Below, in pieces: positions 1 through 5,287 of a DNA stretch of 5,287 nt. Where the stretch lies: contig JAJZJJ010000279.1 in assembly GCA_021810175.1 (NCBI GenBank), forward strand, positions 1 through 5,287, read 5' to 3'. Every line of letters starts with the position of its first letter. Position 1 is the stretch's first letter. The notes beneath the pieces were generated by a model. The model was given only the letters and a program-made list of their open reading frames with translations. It had not been told where the DNA came from and searched no databases. This stretch comes from Acidobacteriota bacterium (GTDB lineage: Bacteria; Acidobacteriota; Terriglobia; Terriglobales; Acidobacteriaceae). Both the position numbers and the translations under genes were made by a program.

Positions 1-1
1 G

Positions 2-508
2 CAGGGCGCCGCCGGTGAATCCGGCCACGGCCCCATCGATCCCGCCGGCCCTCCCTGCCCCTGCGGAGCGCGCGGCTGCCTCGAAATGTACGCCTCCGCC
101 ACCTCCATCGCCCGCCGCGCCCGCGAGCTCGGCATCGCAGCCCCGGACGCCGGCCCCCTCACCGCCTCCACCGTCGCAAAGCTCGCCGAAGCCGGCGACC
201 AGCGCGCCCTCCAGGTCTTCGACGAAGTCGGCCGCGCCCTCGGCCTCTCCCTCGCCGGACTCATCAACGCCCTCGACCTGCCCCTCTACATCATCGGCGG
301 AGGCGCTGCCGCCGCCTGGCATCTCTTCGCCCCAAAACTCTTCGCCACCGTCCGCGAAATGAGCTACGTCTACCGCATGTCCATGCCCGCCGACCCCGCC
401 GTCTTCGAGCCAGGCAAAACCCACATCGCCCCCGCCCAGCTCGGCAGCGATGCCGGTCTCCTCGGAGCCGCCCTCCTGCCCCTCGCCAGCCAACCCGCCG
501 TCAAATAG
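2..508 (+). CDS. ROK family protein (sugar kinase/glucokinase type), C-terminal part
   Basis: The reading frame is open from the left edge, so the N-terminal half, with the ATP-binding and catalytic segments, lies outside the window. About 168 residues remain of a family that is usually about 300-320. The visible part begins with the ROK signature: GESGH, then CPCGARGCLE (residues 19-28 of the fragment), which supplies the His and three Cys (C19, C21, C26) of the ROK structural zinc site. Near the end, IIGGG and LGSDAGLLGAALL match the closing segments of ROK kinases. Family members phosphorylate glucose, N-acetylglucosamine, mannose or fructose with ATP in the cytoplasm; others are sugar-responsive repressors with an extra N-terminal helix-turn-helix. 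With the N-terminus missing, kinase and repressor cannot be told apart, nor the sugar named. The ATG at 86 is an internal Met, not the start, because the zinc motif lies upstream of it. A hairpin follows 34 nt after the stop. Confidence 0.94.
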   Translation, partial: QGAAGESGHGPIDPAGPPCPCGARGCLEMYASATSIARRARELGIAAPDAGPLTASTVAKLAEAGDQRALQVFDEVGRALGLSLAGLINALDLPLYIIGGGAAAAWHLFAPKLFATVREMSYVYRMSMPADPAVFEPGKTHIAPAQLGSDAGLLGAALLPLASQPAVK

Positions 509-541
509 CCAGGCCGTCGGCCAACCCCTGCTTTGCACAAA

Positions 542-563
542 AGGGAGAGCCGCAGCTCTCCCT
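542..563. terminator. Perfect hairpin between converging genes, probable bidirectional terminator
   Basis: AGGGAGAGC (542-550) and GCTCTCCCT (555-563) form a perfect 9-bp stem with loop CGCA. It lies 34 nt after the ROK stop and 58 nt beyond the antitoxin stop, in the only gap between these converging genes. Read on the minus strand the stem runs into TTTTGTG, a short T-tract, so it fits best as an intrinsic terminator for the toxin-antitoxin transcript. On the plus strand it is followed by CACATTG, without a T-run, so termination there would be weaker or need Rho. The role is inferred from position and structure. Confidence 0.6.
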
Positions 564-620
564 CACATTGACCGGCAACGCAGCCTTCGCGCAAACCCGT
601 CCCTCACGCGAATGAAGGCT

Positions 621-872
621 TCAGTCGATCGCGTCCTCGCGACGCGGCGCCTCGCCGCCCTTCCGGTTCAGGATCCGCCGAAAGGCCTTCCGGTCCGCCC
701 GGCCTTTGCGTTCCTCAAAGAATCGCTCAGTCTCCATCGCCGCGATCTTCTCCGCTGCGGCAATCACCAGAAACTGATTCATGCTGGTCCCGTCGCGCTC
801 GCTGATCTTTTCCAGTGCCGCTTTCATCGATACCGGCAGGCGCAACGGAAATGTGGATACTCGCGTCGTCAT
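621..872 (-). CDS. Ribbon-helix-helix antitoxin, partner of PIN toxin
   Basis: An 83-residue protein. The N-terminus has the layout of a ribbon-helix-helix DNA-binding domain: a short beta strand (STFPLRLP, residues 6-13), a first helix (about 14-27), the turn DGTS, and a second helix (MNQFLVIAAAEKIAAMET, about 31-48). The charged tail (about 49-83, with FFEER, RILNR and GGEAP) would wrap around the toxin. Such antitoxins dimerise, bind an operator upstream of the operon through the beta strands, and neutralise the toxin. Its ATG overlaps the toxin stop in ATGA, and a strong GAGGAGG lies 8 nt upstream, so the start is well supported. The order, toxin first, is the reverse of classical vapBC. 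I recognise the fold and context rather than a named family; a HicB- or Arc-like label is equally possible. Confidence 0.82.
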   Translation of the reverse strand: MTTRVSTFPLRLPVSMKAALEKISERDGTSMNQFLVIAAAEKIAAMETERFFEERKGRADRKAFRRILNRKGGEAPRREDAID

Positions 873-1291
873 TGCTCAATCCTCCTCAGAACTTCTCCAG
901 GGCGCATGACTTCAATCCCGAAATTCCTGCGCGCCTCCCGCAGGTGACTCTCATTAAAAGTGACAATCGCGTCAGCCTGTCCGTTGACCGCCACCTCCAG
1001 AACCAGTTCATCTCCAGGGTCGCGGAGCTGGGGTCGCCACCGATAGAAGGCTCTCACCGGTTCCGCCATCCCGATGAGCCCGTCTACATAGATGGCCGCC
1101 TCCGATACGCTGAGTCCCGATGCCAGCCGATGTTCGGCCAGAGTGCAGATGGTTTCATATTCCAGGGCAAGCGCGACCGAGAGCAGCATCTCTGCTCTGC
1201 CGGCATCGATTCTGCGGAGCAATTCGGCGGAAGCTCCCCGCGGACTCCTCATCGCGGCGACCACGACATCCGTGTCCAGCACCAGCCTCAC
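869..1291 (-). CDS. PIN-domain toxin, putative ribonuclease of a toxin-antitoxin module
   Basis: A 140-residue single-domain protein of normal PIN-toxin length. It opens with the beta-strand motif RLVLDTDVVVAAM (acidic D6 and D8), has E44 in ALEYE, then DPGDELVLEVAV (D91, D94, E95) and ADAIVTFNESHL. These match the PIN_3/COG1569-type 'putative toxin component, PIN family': D6, E44 and D94 are the likely metal ligands of an Mg/Mn-dependent RNase acting on cellular RNA. The fourth usual Asp is Asn113 (TFN), a substitution common in this branch. The start is GTG at 1291; an in-frame TGA lies only about 20 nt upstream and no ATG intervenes. No clear Shine-Dalgarno is seen. It precedes the antitoxin with a 4-nt overlap. 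Four of its first six Arg codons are AGG or AGA, whereas neighbouring genes use CGC, so the pair may have been acquired horizontally. The RNA target is unknown. Confidence 0.87.
   Translation of the reverse strand: MRLVLDTDVVVAAMRSPRGASAELLRRIDAGRAEMLLSVALALEYETICTLAEHRLASGLSVSEAAIYVDGLIGMAEPVRAFYRWRPQLRDPGDELVLEVAVNGQADAIVTFNESHLREARRNFGIEVMRPGEVLRRIEQ
881..887 (-). promoter_or_regulatory. Strong ribosome binding site for the antitoxin, inside the toxin gene
   Basis: On the minus strand GAGGAGG lies 8 nt (ATTGAGCA) before the antitoxin ATG, within the last codons of the toxin. It is an almost ideal Shine-Dalgarno sequence and fixes the antitoxin start. The upstream toxin begins with GTG and has no comparable site, so more antitoxin than toxin would be made from one mRNA. 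Confidence 0.8.
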
Positions 1292-1297
1292 AGTAAG

Positions 1298-1326
1298 AAT
1301 GATATCACATCATATGTAATATCATT
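1298..1326. promoter_or_regulatory. AT-rich inverted repeat upstream of the toxin, probable operator/promoter
   Basis: AATGATAT (1298-1305) and ATATCATT (1319-1326) are perfect inverted arms with a 13-bp spacer, only 6 bp before the toxin GTG. The left arm also contains the palindrome TGATATCA (1300-1307), and the spacer holds CATATG (1311-1316). The segment is strikingly AT-rich in a GC-rich window. On the minus strand it includes TATGAT (1314-1309), a plausible -10 box for the toxin-antitoxin operon; no good -35 was found. On the plus strand TAATAT (1317-1322) could serve the ATP-grasp gene. Ribbon-helix-helix antitoxins usually bind such repeats to autoregulate; that role is inferred here. 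Confidence 0.5.
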
Positions 1327-1494
1327 GCGGCAACGCTCCACTCCCAGCGAATGCCCCGTTTTCTCTACTCGTACACCCACCTTGCCTGTGACTTTCATCG
1401 AGCGGGAACCCACGACTTCTCTTTTCCCTTCCCGCGCCGCCCTCCTCATGGCATCCTGTTTCAGGCCCCGGACCATCCCCGCGTCCGGCCTCCG

Positions 1495-2721
1495 GTGAAC
1501 GCCAGCGTGATCTCAACTCCCACTCCTGACACCTCTCTGCAGAGCGCCACCCCGGCGCTCAAACCCCTCCGCAATCTGGTTCAGCTCGGATTCTGGGCCC
1601 CCGGCATGGCCTTCGTTCGCCGTTGCCGCGATGCCGGCGTCGCCGTTCATCTCCTGCACGTCACCGACGAGCAGCCCCATCCCGGCCGCATCTGCTCCGC
1701 CCTCGCCTCCGCCTCTGAGAGCCTTCCCTGGAATCAGATCGGCTCCGAAGCCGGCCTCGCCCGTATCGCTGCCTTCGCCCACTCCGTCGACGCCGACGCC
1801 ATCGCCACCATCGACGAATTCTCTCTCCTCTGGCTCGCCCGCAACCGCCACATCTTCGAGCCACGCTGCCGTCTCCTCGCCTCGCCCGCCGCCTCCATTG
1901 AGCGCCTCCTCGAAAAATCCGAGCAGACCACCCTCGCCCGCCAGGCTGGCTTTCAGCTCCTCGAATCCTGGCTCCTGCATACTCCCGCCGACGCCGGCCT
2001 CATCCGTGCCGCCGCCTTCCCCATCTGCCTCCGCCCCACTTACATCAACTCCGTCGATCCGCCCTTCAAGGCGCGCCGCATCAACTCACCCCAGCAGCTC
2101 CGCGATTTCGTCGCCGACACCACCTGGCGCGATCACCCGCTCCTCGCCCAGCCCTTCCGCTTCGGCCCCAACATCGTCCTCCACGGCGTCCGCACCCCCT
2201 CCGGAGAATTTCTCGCCCTCCAGGGCTTCCGCGCCTATCGCAAATTCAGCGGCTTCGCCCTCTCTCTCGAACCCTGCGACCTGCCCCGCTCCGTCATGGA
2301 CGCTGCCCGCCGCTTCGCCGCCCTCGCCGCCATCGACGGCCCCTTCCACTTCGACCTGCTCGAAGCCGACGGCGAAATCTACTTCCTCGAAGTCAACTTC
2401 CGCATGGGAGGCACTACCGCCAAAGTCGTCCGCCTCGGCTACGACGAGCCGCTCCTCGCCCTGGCCGCCTACGGACTCCAGCCGCCCCTCGCGCCGCCGC
2501 CTCTGCCCGCCGCCCGCCGCGTCACCGGCAAGCGCATGCTCGCCGCCCAAATGCTTTCCGCACTCCGCCGCCCCGCCGGCGACATGGATTTCCCCCAGCG
2601 CTCCCGCCTCTGGACCCTCTCCACTGCCCTCTGGGAAATGCTCACCGTCCCCGACGCCCTGCTCTCCCGCCGCGACATCCCTGGCAGCCTCTGGTACCTC
2701 CGCCGCGGCGGCCGCATGTAG
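1495..2721 (+). CDS. ATP-grasp domain protein, carboxylate-amine ligase type, substrate unknown
   Basis: A 408-residue cytoplasmic protein, counted from the GTG at 1495. Residues about 26-130 look like the Rossmann-like pre-ATP-grasp domain (LVQLGFWAPGMAFVRRCRDA). The ATP-grasp fold follows: LEKSEQTTLARQAGF (139-153), FPICLRPT (175-182), LLAQPF...G (216-224), and the C-terminal metal-binding core FHFDLLEADGEIYFLEVNFR (284-303) with D287, E299, N301 and R303, then GG. Such enzymes activate a carboxylate as acyl phosphate and join it to an amine or thiol. In FPICLRPT, Arg180 stands where most relatives have the ATP-contacting Lys. The start is uncertain: the frame is open from an ATG at 1351, but codons 1351-1494 have about one third A/T in third position and read as non-coding, whereas the body is almost all C-ending. 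Neither start has a good ribosome binding site. No partner gene points to a product; tailoring of a peptide or cell-envelope compound is only a guess. Confidence 0.85.
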   Translation: MNASVISTPTPDTSLQSATPALKPLRNLVQLGFWAPGMAFVRRCRDAGVAVHLLHVTDEQPHPGRICSALASASESLPWNQIGSEAGLARIAAFAHSVDADAIATIDEFSLLWLARNRHIFEPRCRLLASPAASIERLLEKSEQTTLARQAGFQLLESWLLHTPADAGLIRAAAFPICLRPTYINSVDPPFKARRINSPQQLRDFVADTTWRDHPLLAQPFRFGPNIVLHGVRTPSGEFLALQGFRAYRKFSGFALSLEPCDLPRSVMDAARRFAALAAIDGPFHFDLLEADGEIYFLEVNFRMGGTTAKVVRLGYDEPLLALAAYGLQPPLAPPPLPAARRVTGKRMLAAQMLSALRRPAGDMDFPQRSRLWTLSTALWEMLTVPDALLSRRDIPGSLWYLRRGGRM

Positions 2722-2783
2722 CGATTTTCGATAATCCCAAAACCGCGCCCCCAAATGGCTCAACGCCGCGCCGCCATCCCGCT

Positions 2784-2789
2784 TATAAT
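2784..2789 (+). promoter_or_regulatory. Probable -10 box for the DUF3617 gene
   Basis: A perfect TATAAT lies 60 nt upstream of the next ATG, in the 128-bp gap after the ATP-grasp gene. Transcription would start near 2796, giving a leader of about 54 nt. No convincing TTGACA-like -35 was found at the usual distance; CTCAAC at 2759-2764 is the nearest weak candidate (19-bp spacer). The exact consensus in GC-rich surroundings makes a sigma-70-type promoter likely. Confidence 0.5.
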
Positions 2790-2807
2790 CGGTCGCCAAT
2801 AGAGAAC

Positions 2808-2825
2808 GCCTGCCGCCGCGCAGGC
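2808..2825 (+). other. Short hairpin in the leader of the DUF3617 gene
   Basis: GCCTGC (2808-2813) and GCAGGC (2820-2825) form a 6-bp GC stem with the loop CGCCGC, about 24 nt before the start codon. No T-run follows, so it is not a typical intrinsic terminator. It could stabilise the leader or be chance in GC-rich sequence. Confidence 0.25.
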
Positions 2826-2849
2826 AATTCGCTCCGCCGGAGATGCGCC

Positions 2850-3368
2850 ATGATGCTTCGCCCCGCAGCCAAAGCCGCTTTCCCGCTCCTCTTTTTGCTC
2901 GCATCCCTCGCCCCCGCCCAGACCCGGAACCCTCCGCCCATCAAAATGGGCCTCTGGCAGTCGGAATCCACCATGTCCATGTCCGGCATGCCCAACATGC
3001 CCATGGGCAGCGCCATGGCCCCGCACAAAATCGTCTCCCAGGCCTGCCTCACCCCGGACACCTGGCAGAAAGACCTCCAGGGAGCACGCAAACATCAGCA
3101 GGAAATGAACTGCACCGTCTCCAACCTGCACCAGAGCGCCCAAAAAATTACCCTCGATCAGGCCTGCTCGCCCCGCGATGGCATGTCAACCACCATGCAC
3201 CTTGAAATGTTCATCGACAGCGATACCGCCATGCATGGAACGATGGTGATCAAAATGTCCGGACAGAACATGCCCCAGGCGATGGAAATGAAATCCAACA
3301 TCGCCTCGCACTTCCTCAGCTCCAGCTGCGGCGATATCCAGCCCGGCAAGGCGAAGCTCGTCCACTAG
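2850..3368 (+). CDS. Secreted DUF3617 domain protein, methionine-rich
   Basis: A 172-residue protein with a signal peptide: MMLRPAAK, a hydrophobic core AFPLLFLLASL, and an APA/Q cleavage site after residue 23, so it is exported to the periplasm. The mature part fits DUF3617: PPIKMGLWQSE (29-39), the Met-rich MSMSGMPNMPM (42-52), QACLTPDTW (64-72), MNCTVSNL (87-93), QACSP and HGTMVIKMSG (129-138). Four cysteines (C66, C88, C106, C160) are placed as in the family and could form two disulfides. Nineteen of 172 residues are Met, which is unusual. The function of DUF3617 is unknown. The start is supported by GGAG at 2839-2842, 7 nt before the ATG; a second ATG follows at once. A TATAAT box upstream suggests its own promoter, and the glycosyltransferase gene follows after 53 bp without a terminator. 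Confidence 0.87.
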   Translation: MMLRPAAKAAFPLLFLLASLAPAQTRNPPPIKMGLWQSESTMSMSGMPNMPMGSAMAPHKIVSQACLTPDTWQKDLQGARKHQQEMNCTVSNLHQSAQKITLDQACSPRDGMSTTMHLEMFIDSDTAMHGTMVIKMSGQNMPQAMEMKSNIASHFLSSSCGDIQPGKAKLVH

Positions 3369-3410
3369 CAACCGCTATTTCCTGCGCCTTCAGCGGCCTT
3401 GTAGGCTCGC

Positions 3411-3458
3411 GGTTAACCCGAATGTGGAATGGCAGCGCCACCCGCCGCGGGGTTAACC
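3411..3458. repeat. Two GGTTAACC palindromes 40 bp apart at the start of the membrane glycosyltransferase gene
   Basis: GGTTAACC occurs at 3411-3418 and again at 3451-3458, exactly 40 bp apart (near four helical turns), each in a GC-rich context (CGCGGTTAACC and CGGGGTTAACC). The pair flanks the first possible ATG at 3422 and lies entirely upstream of the alternative ATG at 3473. It may be an operator for a dimeric regulator, or chance. Confidence 0.3.
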
Positions 3459-5059
3459 TCGTGGTTCTGCCGATGGCCAGCCTCACCGCACCCTCTCCGT
3501 CGCCCGCCGTATCCGCCGCCACCATAGCTCGGCGCAGTTGGTGGCCGTTCATCGCGGCTATGGCCGTTTATCTCTTAACATCCTGCGCCGTCTTCCTCCG
3601 CGGCTATCTGTTGTGCGGCCATCATCTCGTCTACCCTCTCGACGACACCTACATCGAAATGGCAATGGCGCGGTCCTTCGCCCTGCACGGCGTCTGGGGC
3701 ATCACCCGCTATGCATTTACCTCCGCCACTTCCAGCCCGCTTTTCACCCTGCTGATCGCGATAGCTTTCCGCATCTGCGGAGTTCACGACTGGATTCCGC
3801 TCTGCCTCTCGTTTCTCTCCGGCTGTCTCGCCGTCTCTCTGGCCGATCGCCTTCTTTGCGACTACCTCCGGCCGCTCCCCCGCGCTCTGGCTCTGTGCGC
3901 CTTCGTTCTCCTCACCCCGCTGTTCGCAATCGGCACCCTGGGCATGGAACACGCTCTCCACCTCGCCCTGACCCTCGTCCTCCTCTATCTCGCCACCCAG
4001 CCCGATCCCCCGCTCCCCTGGCTGGCCGCTGCTTCCTTTCTCCTCGTCGGGGCACGCTATGAAGGCATGGCCCTGATCCTTGCCGTCACCCTCCTGTTTC
4101 CCATCCGAAAGAGATTCGCCGCCGCAGCCGCCTCCCTCTCCGGAGCCCTGCTGCTCGTGGCCGTATACGGCCTCTTTTCCCTGCTCCACGGAGCTGGCTT
4201 TGCCCCAAATTCCATCCTGCTCAAGTCCACTGATCCCGGAGGCCCCACCGCGCTTGTTCAGGCGCTCCTGAATCTCCTCTTCAATGGACGATTCCTTGCC
4301 CTGCTCCTGGCCGCTCTCGCCCTCGCCGCTCTCCTAACCCGCGAACCACGCGCGCGTGCCCTCCTGTTTCTCGTCTGCGCCACCGACGCCGCACAGCTCC
4401 TCGCCGGCCGCTTTGGCGCTGCCTTTCGATATGAAGCGTATACCGTCGGCATCTCCGTACTCGCCGTCGCCATCGCCACCCCCGCTCTCCGGCGCGCCAA
4501 ATGGCTGCCTCGGCTGGCATTCGTCGTCTGTGCCGCTCTCGGCCTGGGATTATGCGTCCAGCGAGCCAGGCTGGCGTTCGATATGTATCCCCACTACACC
4601 CATGCCATCTACCTTCAGCAGTGGCAAATGGCGAAATTCCTTCGCTTGTACTTTCCCAATGCCTCCGTGGCCGCCAACGATATCGGCGCAATCAACTACA
4701 AAACCAACATTCATTGCGTTGACCTCGTCGGCCTCGCTACCCCGGACATCGCCCGCGCCAAGCACCGTCACGCTTATTCCACGTCATTCCTGGATCGGCT
4801 GACCACCCGCGATGGCGTACAGCTGGCCTTCGTCTACGATCAGTGGTTTCGTGGCCGCGTCGATGGATTCGCCGATGGTCCGGCACTGCCGCCGCGCTGG
4901 CAAAAGGTCGCCACCCTCCACCGCATCCACGAGCAGGACCTCGGCTTCAACACCGTCTCCGTCTATGCAGTCGATCCCGGCGAAAGGGCCGCGCTTGTCC
5001 ACGCCCTCCAGGCCTTCCAGCCCTCGCTTCCTCCCGGAGCATGGATCACCTGGCCCTGA
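3422..5059 (+). CDS. Polytopic GT-C type membrane glycosyltransferase
   Basis: A 545-residue protein with about 11-12 hydrophobic segments between residues 41 and 380 and a soluble C-terminal part (about 381-545). After the first membrane helix comes YPLDDTYIEMAMARSFAL (71-88), whose Asp pair (D74, D75) corresponds to the DD/DxD-like motif in the first periplasmic loop of GT-C enzymes, which use polyprenyl-phosphate sugars. TSATSSPLF (100-108), RYEG (212-215) and APNSILLKS (261-269) match the TSPL, RPEG and PNTYYAK-type motifs of this family. The tail has VAANDIGAINYKT and VDLVGL, often seen in these proteins. It probably transfers a sugar to an envelope glycan, lipid or protein on the outer face of the inner membrane; donor and acceptor are unknown. 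The start is uncertain: ATG at 3422 or at 3473 (MASLTAPS, 528 residues), and neither has a clear ribosome binding site. Its stop lies 8 bp from the converging gene. Confidence 0.83.
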   Translation: MWNGSATRRGVNLVVLPMASLTAPSPSPAVSAATIARRSWWPFIAAMAVYLLTSCAVFLRGYLLCGHHLVYPLDDTYIEMAMARSFALHGVWGITRYAFTSATSSPLFTLLIAIAFRICGVHDWIPLCLSFLSGCLAVSLADRLLCDYLRPLPRALALCAFVLLTPLFAIGTLGMEHALHLALTLVLLYLATQPDPPLPWLAAASFLLVGARYEGMALILAVTLLFPIRKRFAAAAASLSGALLLVAVYGLFSLLHGAGFAPNSILLKSTDPGGPTALVQALLNLLFNGRFLALLLAALALAALLTREPRARALLFLVCATDAAQLLAGRFGAAFRYEAYTVGISVLAVAIATPALRRAKWLPRLAFVVCAALGLGLCVQRARLAFDMYPHYTHAIYLQQWQMAKFLRLYFPNASVAANDIGAINYKTNIHCVDLVGLATPDIARAKHRHAYSTSFLDRLTTRDGVQLAFVYDQWFRGRVDGFADGPALPPRWQKVATLHRIHEQDLGFNTVSVYAVDPGERAALVHALQAFQPSLPPGAWITWP

Positions 5060-5067
5060 TCGCGCCC

Positions 5068-5287
5068 CTACTGGTCCGACCCGCTCCCCGGATTCGGGAT
5101 CGCGAAGTACCCCTTCCGCGCCTGCACCTTCAGATACTTCCCATCCTGCTTGCAGAACACGGCCACCCGACGGAAGCTCCCGTCCATATACTTGTCCGTC
5201 GGCGTGTATTGCAGCACATACTGCGTCCGCAGCTCTTCTTCGATCTGCTCAAAGGCGTTTTCCAGCTTCCGGCCATTACTGCCCACG
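5068..5287 (-). CDS. VWFA-related (Acidobacterial) domain protein, C-terminal end
   Basis: The frame is open to the right edge; only the last 72-73 residues are present. The GTG at 5286 is just a codon at the edge, not a supported start. The sequence LENAFEQIEEELRTQYVLQY, then TPTDKYMDGSFRRVAVFCK and VQARKGYFAIP, matches the closing part of the 'VWFA-related Acidobacterial domain' family (TIGR03436-like), in which LRxQYxLxYxPT and VRARxGYxA are characteristic. Full members are usually about 300 residues or longer, often exported, with a von Willebrand factor A fold upstream; their function is unknown, perhaps protein-protein adhesion. The tail NPGSGSDQ is probably disordered. This gene is the main reason for assigning the window to Acidobacteriota. 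Confidence 0.83.
   Translation of the reverse strand, partial: VGSNGRKLENAFEQIEEELRTQYVLQYTPTDKYMDGSFRRVAVFCKQDGKYLKVQARKGYFAIPNPGSGSDQ

Noticed and set aside
1288..1476. Small minus-strand frame (62 codons) just upstream of the toxin, considered as a third module member
   Set aside because: It overlaps the toxin start by a few bases and reads through the AT-rich operator, with no ribosome binding site or recognisable fold.
815..1498. Plus-strand open frame of 227 codons across the toxin gene
   Set aside because: It is antisense to the PIN toxin, shows no domain resemblance and would overlap the operator region.
1631..2734. Long + strand open frame of 367 codons rich in Ser, Pro and Ala
   Set aside because: It is the shifted frame of the C-ending ATP-grasp gene; its low-complexity Ser/Pro/Ala composition is the usual artefact of GC-rich coding DNA.
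2086..2904. Minus-strand open frame of 272 codons across the ATP-grasp gene and the next gap
   Set aside because: It is Gly/Glu/Ala-rich with no recognisable motif and lies antisense to a well-supported gene.
3372..3396. CCGCT...AGCGG inverted repeat after the DUF3617 gene, considered as a terminator
   Set aside because: The stem has only 5 bp with a 15-nt loop and no T-run.
3575..4189. Minus-strand open frame of 204 codons inside the glycosyltransferase gene
   Set aside because: It is Gly/Glu-rich shadow sequence; the plus strand has clear membrane helices and family motifs.
1..5287. tRNA, rRNA, CRISPR array, insertion sequence or attachment site
   Set aside because: No repeat-spacer pattern, transposase or integrase, terminal repeats or recognisable RNA gene was found by reading.

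Overview
The window is GC-rich DNA with a strong preference for codons ending in C, and it most likely comes from the chromosome of an Acidobacteriota member (class Terriglobia type). The best taxonomic clue is the right-hand partial gene, whose C-terminus matches the 'VWFA-related' domain family that is expanded in Acidobacteria. A secreted DUF3617 protein, common in Acidobacteria and Proteobacteria, fits this. The assignment rests on recognised protein families, not on a database search.

Layout, left to right: (1) the C-terminal half of a ROK-family sugar kinase/regulator, + strand, cut by the window edge; (2) a perfect 9-bp hairpin that can serve as a shared terminator for the converging transcripts; (3) a two-gene toxin-antitoxin module on the minus strand, with a PIN-domain toxin translated first and a ribbon-helix-helix antitoxin second, joined by an ATGA overlap; (4) an AT-rich segment with an 8-bp inverted repeat directly upstream of the toxin, a probable operator; (5) an ATP-grasp ligase of unknown substrate, + strand; (6) an intergenic segment with a clear TATAAT box; (7) a secreted methionine-rich DUF3617 protein; (8) a large polytopic membrane protein of the GT-C glycosyltransferase type; (9) the C-terminal end of a VWFA-related protein on the minus strand, converging with the glycosyltransferase gene 8 bp away.

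The toxin-antitoxin pair is the only clear functional unit. The toxin is predicted to be an RNase, and the antitoxin to bind both the toxin and the upstream operator. Its codon use (AGG/AGA arginines, many G-ending codons) differs from the C-ending codons of its neighbours, which suggests it was acquired by transfer. The ATP-grasp, DUF3617 and glycosyltransferase genes lie on one strand, but a promoter between the first two suggests separate transcription. DUF3617 and the glycosyltransferase, 53 bp apart, could be co-transcribed. No RNA gene, CRISPR array, insertion sequence or integrase was seen. I found no convincing sign of a wholly new multi-gene system; the most interesting points are the toxin-antitoxin control region, the orphan ATP-grasp enzyme and the Met-rich secreted protein.
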